A stretch of 64,000 nt of DNA, taken from NCBI GenBank assembly GCA_018857735.1, contig JABMCL010003147.1:516001-580000 (forward strand). Reading direction: 5' to 3'. Origin of the DNA: Alviniconcha marisindica. Its lineage: Eukaryota > Mollusca > Gastropoda > Provannidae. The position numbers and the translations under genes are program-made. Shown here one piece after another: positions 51,947-63,474 of the stretch (positions within the stretch are counted from its first letter, which is position 1; the number at the start of each line of letters is the position of its first letter). The notes under the pieces were generated by a model. That model was not told where the DNA came from. It worked only from the letters and a program-made list of their open reading frames with translations, and ran no database searches.

Positions 51947-54900
51947 CGTGCAGGTCACTTCAACTGTGCATGTGTTTGCTGGTCTATTGCAATTATTGTG
52001 TTGTGAGAGACATGCCTTGGAAGACTTGATAGAAGACCACTGCTGCAACAGTCTTCCGCTTTGAGACCTTGTTTTTGTTATGCAGACTTTGTTCTTTCAG
52101 ATGAACATGGCATAAAGCCCTGCTCAGGTGGTGGGTAGTGGATAGATAGGGTGACAGGAGAAAGCTTCATTTTTGTGCGGATGCTGATGAAATACATTAT
52201 CTTCTTCTTGAACTTTTTTCCAGACTGCACCAGAGATGTTTCCATCAGAAGAGTTCCCTGTGACGGAGGTGAAGGTGAACACGGATGTCCATTTCCCTGG
52301 TGCTGCGTGTCTGCTGGTGTCCTGCAAGATTGACCCCAAGACGGGCAAGAAGGAGTAAGTCCAGACAGAGTGGGGTTGTGTACACAGACCTTTTCTGGAT
52401 GATCATTGCCGGTATTGCATTTACTTTTCGATTTCTGTCAGCCTTTTCTTGGTGACCATTGCTAGGCTATACAATGCACAAGATACAAGACAACTTACTT
52501 CCCCAGGGGCGGGTATAGCTCAGTGGTTAGAGCACTGGACTCATGATTGAAAGGTCGCGGGTTCGAATCCCTGCAGGAATGGTGGGAGAATTTTATTCTC
52601 CAGGGTCGACTTTGTATGCTGACTCTTATTTCGGTATCTGTTCCACCCCCGTGTTACTGCAGTAGCACATAAAAGATCCCGGTTATTCTGCCAAAAGTGC
52701 AGGTGGCAGGTTACAGCTAAACACGTATACACCTTACGTATGTGGCTTTGCATGAAGTGACATGGTGCATGGTTGTATGGTGTACACAGAACTTGCACCG
52801 AGACGGCAGCAGTTTCATGTGGCACCAGCCATGTCACCGCTTAAGTACACCACTTCGGTGGATATCCAAAAACATGCTATAAAAAGCTAGTCACTCATGT
52901 AGAACCACATGCGAGCGCAGTGAGTCTACTCAAGAGAGCGGAGAATAGGGTTATATAAACGATCATCAATCAATCAATCAATCCATCAAAGTTGATTGTG
53001 TGTCTGAATGGCATTGTCTCAATGGACTCATTGACTGTAGGCATTGTGTAGTCTTACCACAGGGAATCCTAAAGCTGTCTGTGTGTCTGTTTGCCGGCTT
53101 CTGTGTCTGCCTCACACACAAGCTGTTTTGCGTTGACAGGTCTTCACCCTACAAGTCCCCCTGGGCGCGCCTCTACACGTACACAGGGAAGCGCATCAAG
53201 AAGACGGGTCAGGTGACCAAGCAGGAAGTGGTCAGCTACCCTCGGGACACCACCACCACCAGCACGAACAGCGACCAGTTCACGCCTGCCATCATTCCTG
53301 CGGACCTGGTGAGTTTGTTTTACACTCACTGGTTTATTGTCATACAGTGCAGCGTTCCATTGCTAGGTGGCTAATGGAGCAATATAAATGAGGAAAAAAG
53401 ATTTCTCTATGTGCTGTGACTTTTCGTGCATGTCTGTAACAAATGCTGGGGCTGTTTTGTCCTATATTTCTCTTGTTTTTGTTTTTGTTTTATCAGTGAT
53501 TTGTTTTTTATATATATTTTTTCCCCCTCTCTAGTACAGTAGTAGTTATTTAGAAGGGAAAAAAAAAGACCTTTGATGGTGTTGTGTCGAGAACTGTGAT
53601 CCAGTTGTGTTTAGCAACTTGTGTGTTGAACTGGTGCAGAAGAATTTGGCATGTGATTCATCCTGAGTTGACCCTGTGCAGTTGACAGGCTGTTGAAATC
53701 CAGGAACTCATGACCTTTTTAATGTGTAGTTAGTATTTGAATGAATCCACTTCATCCAGGAGAGGGACAGCAGGCAGTTTATGTGTGTGTGTGTTAACCC
53801 TGCACTAAGCCAGACTACTGGATAAAGCAGTGTACAGTTCAAGATTCAATATTGTTCCCACCCCCCTTGTGCAGGTTCATGTGCGTCTGGGCGTCTCCCC
53901 TCCCCCGGGCATCATTCTCACCATCCACGGCTTGCCCCCGCAATTCCTGCTGGCCACGGCCTACATTGAGACGCTGCTGACGGAGAAGTTTGGCTGCGGG
54001 GTGAAGAGCTGCGGGGACCGGCGCGGGGGGCTGGAGCTGCTGACCCGCCTGGGTCTGGACACGCCCGTCTTCGAGGACACCGAGTACCCGCCCAGCATGT
54101 GGAGCGTTGACAACATCGAGATCACCGCTCCCGTCCTCGTGCAGGTAACGCTGGGTCCGTCGGTGGTGGTGACGGTCTGCGGTCGTGTCTGCTGTGGTGA
54201 AGAAAATAATCATTTTGAATGGCTGTTCCCAAGCTCTACCCCTCCCACAAACCCCCCACCCCCTCTCCACGTCCCCTCTGTGTGAGAGCGTGTTGAGGTG
54301 ACCTGGTTGAGTCGACAGGACGTAACAGCCCAAGATCTAATGGACTCCTACAAGACAACTGGTTACATGTCTGGTTTGAAGTGGACCTGCTGTTGGTTGG
54401 CTGCTGTGGGGTCTGGGTGCCTCAGAGCTGGATCTTTTGTCGTGGTTTAAAGGGTTTTTGTTGAAAACAGCGTGGAAATACAATGCAAAAGTAAGTGACG
54501 GCTAAGAAAGAACCTCAGTAACAGCAGACGCACTTTGGACACTGAAGACTTATTCTAGTTATAAATGAAGCAACAGTGTCGCAAAACACTAACAGACAAA
54601 CAGAAATAAATATACAAAGAGAAACGAGAGAGAGAGAGTAAAAGAGAGCTTGTGAGGTAACAATGGGATGATTGGACAGTAAAACATTAGACATAACTGA
54701 AACAACACTAAAGCAAAACGCTAACAGACAAACGAAAATAAATACACAAAGATAAATGAGGGAGAAAGAAGAAGAGAGCTCATGAGGTAATGATGGGATG
54801 CTTTTGTCTCCAACTGCAATTAGTAGAACCAGTTCAACCAACACCAAAGCATACTTTTCAAAAACAAAAACAATTCAACCAGCACCAAATCACACATGTT

Positions 54901-57900
54901 CAAAAACATTTGTAATACCAATTCCAGGCAGGAGTCGCACATCTGAAGTAAATGGATCTTTTGCGTTGACGCTCCCCGTGTCTGGTTGCAGGTGATCGAG
55001 ATGCTGTGCGGGTACCTGTGGCGGACGGACGTGCCAGCCCTGCTGAAGGAGTACATGTTTTTCCTGATGGCCCAGGCGGTTCGGATCCTTCACTACTGCC
55101 AGGGGCACGGGCCCACGTCCCTGTCCAAGCTCTCGCCCCGCTTCTCCCCCATCCAGGGCATCTTCCAGGCCATCATCCGCGAGCTGAAAGTGCTGTACGA
55201 CGAGGAGGTGAAGGACATGCCCCAGGCCACCACGCCCTCTGGGTCGGGGCTGGGCATCGGGGTGCTGGACCACGGCCGCTTCTCCACCTACTTCCAGGCC
55301 ATGCTGGAGGCCGGGCTGGCAGTGGCGGACGTGCTGCCCTGCGAGTCCCCTCCGCTGAAGTCCACCTCCGCCGCCGTCATCGAGGAGGGCGGGACGGCCA
55401 CGGCCTCCACCCCCAACGCGGCGGTGCCCTCCAAGAAGAAGAAGCTGAAGACCAAACGGGAGAGGGGCATGTCGGCGTCCAGCGCGGGGCCCAGGAGGCA
55501 GTCCTCCACGTCTCCGCGAGTCAGCGAAAGTGAGAGTTTGGAGTCGGCGGTGAGCTCCAGCACCAGCCCCCCGCCCTTGTCCGTGTTCTCGCCCGACGCC
55601 GCCCCGTCGTCGTCGTCGGCTTCAGCATCCTCCGGGGCTGGCGTGTCGCCCGTGCCCAGCCAGTCCAGCAGCACAGCCTCCGTCAAGCTGGAGGAGGTCA
55701 CGTGGTTCCAGCGGGCGTTGGTCTTGTCCCGAGTGCTGCGTTATTTGGGCTTTGGGGAGGAGCACTGCGTCGCTGACTTTGACACGTACATTCAGAGCGT
55801 AGCCCTGTCCATACAGCCGTCCACAGCTCACAGTCGCATTGTCATCGTGTCCGGAATCCCTGCGCATGTTCAGCCGGACGTCGTGAAGTCCGCCCTGCAC
55901 AAAGTGTGCAGCAGTCACGGTGGCATTGAGAATGGGCAAGTGTACATCCCCGAGATCTCCCATCGCCAGGTGAAGCAGAAGACCACCATCACGTCCGCGC
56001 CCCCTTCTTCAGCCCCGGACTGTGCCCCCGGCGTCAGCGTTAGCGTCAGCGGGGGCATTGCACCTGCTCCGGACAATGCCGATCTGAGCGCCACCAACAA
56101 GGAGGAAAAGGCGACCTCCACCGATCCCTCACCTCCCGAGAGGCAGTCGTCCCCGGTGCCGCAAGCCTACACACAAGGCTTTGCGGTGTTCAGCCTCCCC
56201 TCGAAAACCAAAGTGGAATGCGTGCGCAAAGCCTTGTACCGAAGCAAGGCTCTGATGGAGTCGTTGCAGCTGGGCAGTGGACCGGACCAGCTGTTGGACG
56301 CGCCCCCCGACGACAGCCTCTCCTTCTCGACGGTCAACTCCGCTCTCCAGACGGACCCGGAGTCCAACATGGCGCTGGAGCAGTACCTCATCTACAAGCT
56401 GTTTGGCTCCTCACGGGAGTTCACGGACGAGGCCTCCCAGGCATTGACGGAGATCTTCTACAGCTGCTTCTTCATTGAGCAGCAGAGCAGCTCCTCGGAG
56501 CGGCAGGAGACGGGCTACATTTGCCTGGGGCGGGACCAGATTCTGCAGGCTGCGCAGGAGAACCTCCTGCTGGCTTTCTTCCACAGCAGTCGACCAGCGA
56601 AGAAACCCGTCAGTGATCATGTGACCTGGGTGCTGAAGCAGTACGGGATGTCAAAGTCGCTGGACAAAGACGTGTGAGTACTTGACCTTTTTAGGAATTT
56701 AAGCAGGTCTACATCTCATTTTTTACCATTTAACTGTTGTTGTTTTGTAGCTTGATAAAGGAGATTACCGGGAAAATTGTCATGTTGTGTTTTGGCCGTA
56801 TAAATTATAATTGTATAGTGTTCTTTTGCACCTTTTAGTTTTATGTGTGTGGATCATGTAATAGCTTTTTTTTTCTTTTTTTCTTTTTTTGCCAAGCACA
56901 CTGTTGTGGGGCATTTATTTGTATAACATGCATCCAATACAGTAACACGTTCACACATTCTTTCATACTTCTTTCTAGAAACAATAAATAAAAATCATGT
57001 ATACAGCTACTGAATCATCCGTTACAGTTTGACATGTTTATGACATCGACAAATGCAGTGCAATCATTCATTGTATCATGTGTATGTGTGAGTGGGCATG
57101 TGTGTGTGTGGGCACGTGTGTGTGTGTGTGTGCGCACGCGAGTGCATGGGTGTGTGTGTATGTGTGTGTGTGCATGCATGTGTGTGTGGGAATGGGTGTG
57201 GGTGTGTGTGTATGGGTGTGTGTGCATGCACGTGCGCATGGGTGGGGGGGGGGGGGGGGGGGGGGTATGCATGTGTGTGTGTGTGATGGTGTATGAAGTG
57301 CAGTTTATGGGGTTCGTTATTGGCAATCAGCAATGTCAGCGTTAATGTTAAATCATCTTGTCTCTTGACACACATATACGAGATCCATTAAAGTACATCT
57401 GTCTATTAACTTTTGCAGGTTCATAATACAGATATCAAATGCAGTTAAATGATTCTTTCATCCATGGTGGTGTGTGAGTGCATGTGTGTTTGCATGTGTC
57501 TGTGGGTGTGTTTGCATGTGTGCGTGTGTCTGTGTGTGTATGTGTGTTTATGTAATAGCATTGTTTGTTTGTTTGTTAGACTTGTTCAACGCCGAGCTGT
57601 CTCCAGAGGGGTACTGGTGTGTGTTTTGCGTTAGTAATGTCACAACAGTGTTATGTGAGGTGCTTACTGTGGTAACGTATGGATTTGCACCATACAAATA
57701 CCATCTGACTGATTGGGACTAAGTTTGGGATTGGATTGATTTGGATTTTCATGTCGCCTGGTTGTGACTGGATTGATGTGGATTGATTTGGATTTTCATA
57801 TCACCTGATAGTGATTGGATTGATGTGGATTGATTTGGATTTTGAGGTCACCTGATTGTGATTGGATTGATGTGGATTGATTTGGATTTTCAGGTCACCG

Positions 57901-60900
57901 GCAACAGACAAGGGTAGTAAGGTGAAGGTGAAGAGGGTGGGCAGCAAGCCGTCCAAGGAGAAGGCAGTGCTCGGCAACCAGCCGCACATTTCGGAGAAAG
58001 GGCAAGGGGAAAAGTGGGTGCCTTGGCTCTTTGTCTGCCGCCCACTGTGGGCCCGCTCTCGCTCACTCCAAGCACCCGTTTACCACATCCTTCCTCCAAC
58101 CGCTGCCATAATTGGTTACGCCTTTATTTTCCCCAAAATGGCCAGTGGCCAAAACACTCAAAAGAGCAGTAGGTTTCTAACCACACAAACAAGAAACATT
58201 ATAGCACGCCATGTTTCTGTCATAGCTGCCTGCAATGCTAAATACACAAGTGAAATCAAAAGGGAACTATTTTTTTGCCTGGGGTTATGCCACTGTTTGT
58301 GTGCGTTCTTTGACACTACATTGCTTCCACAATCTCAGCAGGCTAACGTTACACAAATTGTTTGTAATCACACAGACAAGAAAAATTATAGCAGGCCGCA
58401 TTTCTGTCGTAACAGCTCATAGTGCTAAATGCCAGCACAAGTGAAATGAAAACTGTTTGGATCAAGAGGGAACTGTTTTGTTACCTGGGGTTACGTCGAT
58501 GTTTATGAGCATTCGTTGACACTGTGTTGCTTCCGCAGTCTCAGCAGGCTATAATGTTTCACAAATTTTACGGAAGGCACCGACAGCATGAGACAGACAG
58601 ATGTGCAGAGATACGGAGTGCTCGTCAGTGGCGTCACCAGTTCTGGCAGAGTTGGAGGAAGGTTGGCAGAAAGCAAGGGTTGGGGTGACCCGTTGTCGTG
58701 GTATTAGGCTTAGAGCTAGCGACTTATTCGCTGCTGGCAAGGTTTACCTTGCAGTAGACCTTTGTGGCCCCTATGTGCTTTGTTGGTTAGGTATTGTTTT
58801 TCTTCAGCCAGATGGGGTTTTTCATTGGTGCAGACAAAGATCTCGAGGCTGTCCTATTTTGTTTTCTTTTTTGTTTTGTTTTATGAATGTGTTTCCGTTC
58901 TTTGGTTGTTGGGCTTTTTTGGGGGGTGTTTTGGAATGATTTTGGGCTTGGACTTCCAGGACTTGGGTGTTTTGTTTAAAGTGACATGGCATTTTGTGTT
59001 GGATGTTCGATGTCATTTTCAGTTAGTATGAATGTTCATGCTGAATACAGACAAATTTTGCTGTAAACATTAATGACTAAAATCAGCAACTGATGCATGA
59101 ACAGGTTGCACAGCATGCTACACAACCTCTGTTGATGACATGCTGGCTCATGTTGTAGTCCAGCATGTTGTAGTCCAGACTGGTCCCAAAAATGGACTGT
59201 GGCTTTTAGGGGTGGGCCATGGCCTTGCATGGCCCTGGGGGGTGGACCATGGCCTAGAGGTGTTGGCCATAGCTTTTGGGGGTGGGCCATGGCTTTTAGG
59301 GGGGGGCCATGTTGCTTTTATGGGTGGGCCATGGCCTTGAGGGGTGGACCATGTGGCTTTTAGGGGTGGACCATGTGGCTTTTAGGGGTGGACCATGGCT
59401 TTTAGGGGTGGGCCATGGCTTTTAGGGGTGGGCCATGGCCTAGAGGTGTGGGCCAGAGCTTTTAGGGGTGGACCATGTGGCTTTTAGGGGTGGGCCATGG
59501 CCCTGAGGGGTGGGCCATGTGGCTTTTAGGGGTTGGCCATGTGGCTTTTAGGGGTGGACCATGTGGCTTTTAGGGGTGGGCCATGTGGCTTTTAGGGGTG
59601 GGCCATAGCCTAGAGGTGTGGGCTATAGCTTTTAGGGGTGGACTATGGCTTTTAGGGGTGGGCCATGGCCCTGAGGGGTGGGCCATGACCTAGTAGGGGT
59701 GTGCTGACAGGCGTTGTTCCCACAGGTCTCAAGGCAAGGAGAAGAAGCTGAAGACCAAAGAGGTGCCAGAGAAACCGTCCAAAGAGGGCGCCACTGCTGA
59801 ACTGCCCCCCAAGGAGAGCAAGGTGAGACTAGTTCGTTGCTCACGTCAGCCAGGCTGGCTTGGGTTCTTTCTCTCTCTCTTTTTAAATATATCTTTTTAA
59901 TGTTGGCCAAACCAGTTTTGTGTGCTGTGGGATTTAGTTAATGAGACTACAAAGGCAGACCTGTTTAGTCTACGCTTTTGGCGTAGAAATCTACACATTT
60001 GAAGCCCAAACTACGCATCTACGCTTGCATTACACAAACTACGCAATCTGAATGTGAATGATAAATCAGTCCAGTTTCAACTGATGCACTATGACTACAC
60101 ATTGTACCTCCTGAGTACACATTTAGACTACCCAAACTACACTTGTGCATTTAGGGGGTAAACAGGTCTGCAAAGGAAGTTAAAATCTAGGCTGCCAGCA
60201 TTTTCTCTCATTTGTAATTCAGCGTCAGCAGATGTTTGGTCTTTGGTTTTTAACCTTCCTCACGTGAAAACTACTCCAGTAGCCCAACATTGTCTGAGTA
60301 GGGGTCATTCTGGATCCTGTTTCTGTGATGGCATGATTGCACAGCACCGTGAGTTGAGACCAGTTGGCCCAGATGTGTGGTTTTTGCATCTGACCAGCTG
60401 TTCTTGGGAAAAGCATGCATGTCTAATATTATTCACGAATAAGATGCTGCTGACTGTAAGGTGCAGGGGTCTCATTTTGGGCACCAAATTTTGCTTTGTA
60501 GTCTGAAGGTTCCACTCCATTGGCTGCTATATCTTTTGTGCCTGGCTATAAGGTTGGGATACAAAATCTTTTGGGTAGGATGTTGGAGACAGTAGCCCAG
60601 AGTGCAAGCACTTGCTGTCTAAAGTGAAATTAAGGACGGTTGAATTTGGTCACCACCACATGGATGGGTGACCGTTGCTGGGCTTTGCACCTGCCCCCGA
60701 GAGTTCTCTGGGGTCAGACTCTGTGCTGACTCAGCCAAAGTCCTTTTGGAGGTCCCCTGTGTGCGTACGCATGCAGAAAGGTCACTTACACATGTTAAAG
60801 ATCCTGTAGCCCTTGTCAGAGTTTGGTGTTTAACAGCCAGAGACCTTTGGAGGTCCCCTGTGTGTGTACGCAGGCAGAAAGATCACTTACTCATGTTGAA

Positions 60901-63439
60901 GATCCCGTAGCCAGTGTCAGAGTTTGGTGACCATGGAAACAATGAAATAACCCAGCATGCACAGAAAACATGTGAACTGTGGTGAGTCTGCTCTATAGCT
61001 GAGACTAGCACAGTCATTAATAATAATGATACGATTTGTGAATCATGGTTGGGATGGTTGAGGCATCTTTTGTACTGGACTGGAATCCTTTGCTTTTTTG
61101 TGGCATGCACGTTGTTATTGCCCTGACGAGCAGCAAGTGAAAGTGAGGGTGGTGTGATTTCAGGTGAAAGTGATGGTGGTGTGATTTCAGGTGAAAGTGG
61201 TGGTGGCATGATTATAAGTGAAAATGATGTGCAATTTCAAGTAAAAATGGTGGTGCTATTTCCAGTGAAAATGATGGTGGTGTGATTTCCAGTGAAAGTG
61301 ATGGTGGTGTTTTTTTCCAGGTGAAAGTGATGGTGGTGTGTTTTCAGGTGGAAGTGATGTGTAATTTCAGGTGAAAATGATGGTGGTGTGATTTCCAGTA
61401 AAAGTGACGGTGGTGTGATTTGCAGTGAAACTGATGGCGTTGTGATTTCAGAGCAACACCAGCATGAAGGGTGAGAGTCGCTTCCTGACGCTGGACGGGT
61501 TTCTGCACTGTGCCATGGATCTCGTCAAGCAAGATGTCCGGGCTGCCTGGAGGGGCATCTTCGCAGCTGGATTTGATATCCACCTCAAGAGGTGGGTGGC
61601 AGATGATCACAACCATGATGATGAGAATGATTGTGTTTCGTCTTTTAGGTAGGTAGGTAGGTAGGTAGTGTTGCTTAATGTCCTCAGATGTCAGCTGACA
61701 TATAGGGACAAGCTGAGACCAATGCCGAAGCATGGTTCAATATAACTTTACGTCCACGGAAACCAGAAGGTTCATTAGGACGGACAGCCCAGGACGGCCA
61801 CCTCGACTCGCACACAGCTCCTGAACTATGTTTCGTCTTTTAATTTATTTATTTTTTATTTAGCTTTCAGCAGACATGTGATCCCTGTTTTTAAGCAGTT
61901 CTCAGTGTAGTTATTAGTGAGCAGCTTAATGCAGGAAGACATGGGCCAGTGTTAGTAAGTTTGTGTAAACTGGTGTGCCTACCTGGACTAGTAGCAGTGA
62001 ATTTGTCATTCAGCAGTAGTGAGTCTGTGTGTGTGAACAGGTGTGCCTACCTGGACATGGACCAATAGCAGTGAGTTTGTGCGTGTAAACAGGTGTGCCT
62101 ACCTGGACATGGGCCAGTAGCAGTGAGTTTGTGCGTGTGAACAGGTGTGCCTACCTGGACATGGACCAGTAGCAGTGAGTTTATGTGTGTGAACAGGTGT
62201 GCCTACCTGGACATGGGCCAGTAGCAGTGAGTTTGTGTGTGTGAACAGGTGTGCCTACCTGGACATGGGCTGGTAGCAGTGAGTTTGTGTGTGTGAACAG
62301 GTGTGCCTACCTGGACATGGGCCAGTAGCAGTGAGTTTGTGTGTGTGAACAGGTGTGCCTACCTGGACATGGGCCAATAGCAGTGAGTTTGTGTGTGTGA
62401 ACAGGTGTGCCTACCTGGACATGGGCCAATAGCAGTGAGTTTGTGTGTACAGGTGTGCCTACCTGGACATGGGCCAGGCCCAAATGATGATGAAGCAGTG
62501 GAGCCTGGAGATGGACACAGCGCTGGTGTCTCTGGTCAATGAACTGTGTCGGTCACTGGCCGTGTCCTCCTCACGCCTCCATGCTCACGAGTTGATACTC
62601 ACCGAAGTGCAGCTAGCCAGTCAGCAGTATGCCTGTCTACACAGTAAGTCAGTATGAAATACAATCAGCAGTATGCCTGTCTACACAGTAAGACAGTGTG
62701 AAATACAATCAGCAGTATGGTGCCTTCAGTGGAGAATCAAAGTGTGTGAAACAAACAAACAGCAGTATGCCTGTCTACACACAAAGTATGAAACAAACAA
62801 ACAGCAGTATGCCTGTTTACACACAAAGTGTGAAACAAACAAACAGTAGTGTGTCTGTCTACACAAAAAGTGTGTGAAACAAACAGCAGTATGCCTGTCT
62901 ACACACAAAGTGTGTGAAACAAACAGCAGTATGCCTGTCTACACACAAAGTGTGTGAAACAATCAAACAGCAGTATGCCTGTCTACACACAAAGTGTGTG
63001 AAACAAACAAACAAACAGCAGTATGCCTGTCTACACACAAAGTGTGTGAAAGAAACAAACAGCAGTATGCCTGTCTACACACAAAGTGTGTGAAAGAAAC
63101 AAACAGCAGTATGCCTGTCTACACACAGTGTGTGAAACAAACGGCAGGATACCTGTCTACACGGTAAGAGTGTGAAACACAGTCAGGAGTATGCTTGTCT
63201 CTACAGTGAGCTGTACTCATTTCTTCTGTAGTTCTAAACTACTTAGGGATGCAAACATGCAAAAAGATTCAGATATGAGTGCTTTCATTGAAACGGGACA
63301 AAGCAGTGGTCATGTCTTATAATAATAACATAGCATCCCATCTTGTTAGAGCCTGGGGCACTTACAGTGGCCTGCAGATCACACACATGCACACACACGC
63401 ACGCACGCACGCACGCACGCACACACGCACACGACACAT

Positions 63440-63474
<35 letters not shown>

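Noticed and set aside
51382..52064. Cys/Val-rich plus-strand ORFs (CVCVCV), possibly toxin-like
   Set aside because: (GT)n translation only; no signal peptide, no cysteine framework, no pro-region.
52508..52585. Functional tRNA gene
   Set aside because: A and B boxes are good, but the acceptor arm does not pair and the sequence runs into a conserved SINE body found in other copies.
58014..58422. Read-through of exon 50 into a longer exon
   Set aside because: Frame stays open to 58422, but the sequence enters a tandem duplicated intron segment, and donor AAAA/gtgggt gives the phase needed by exon 51.
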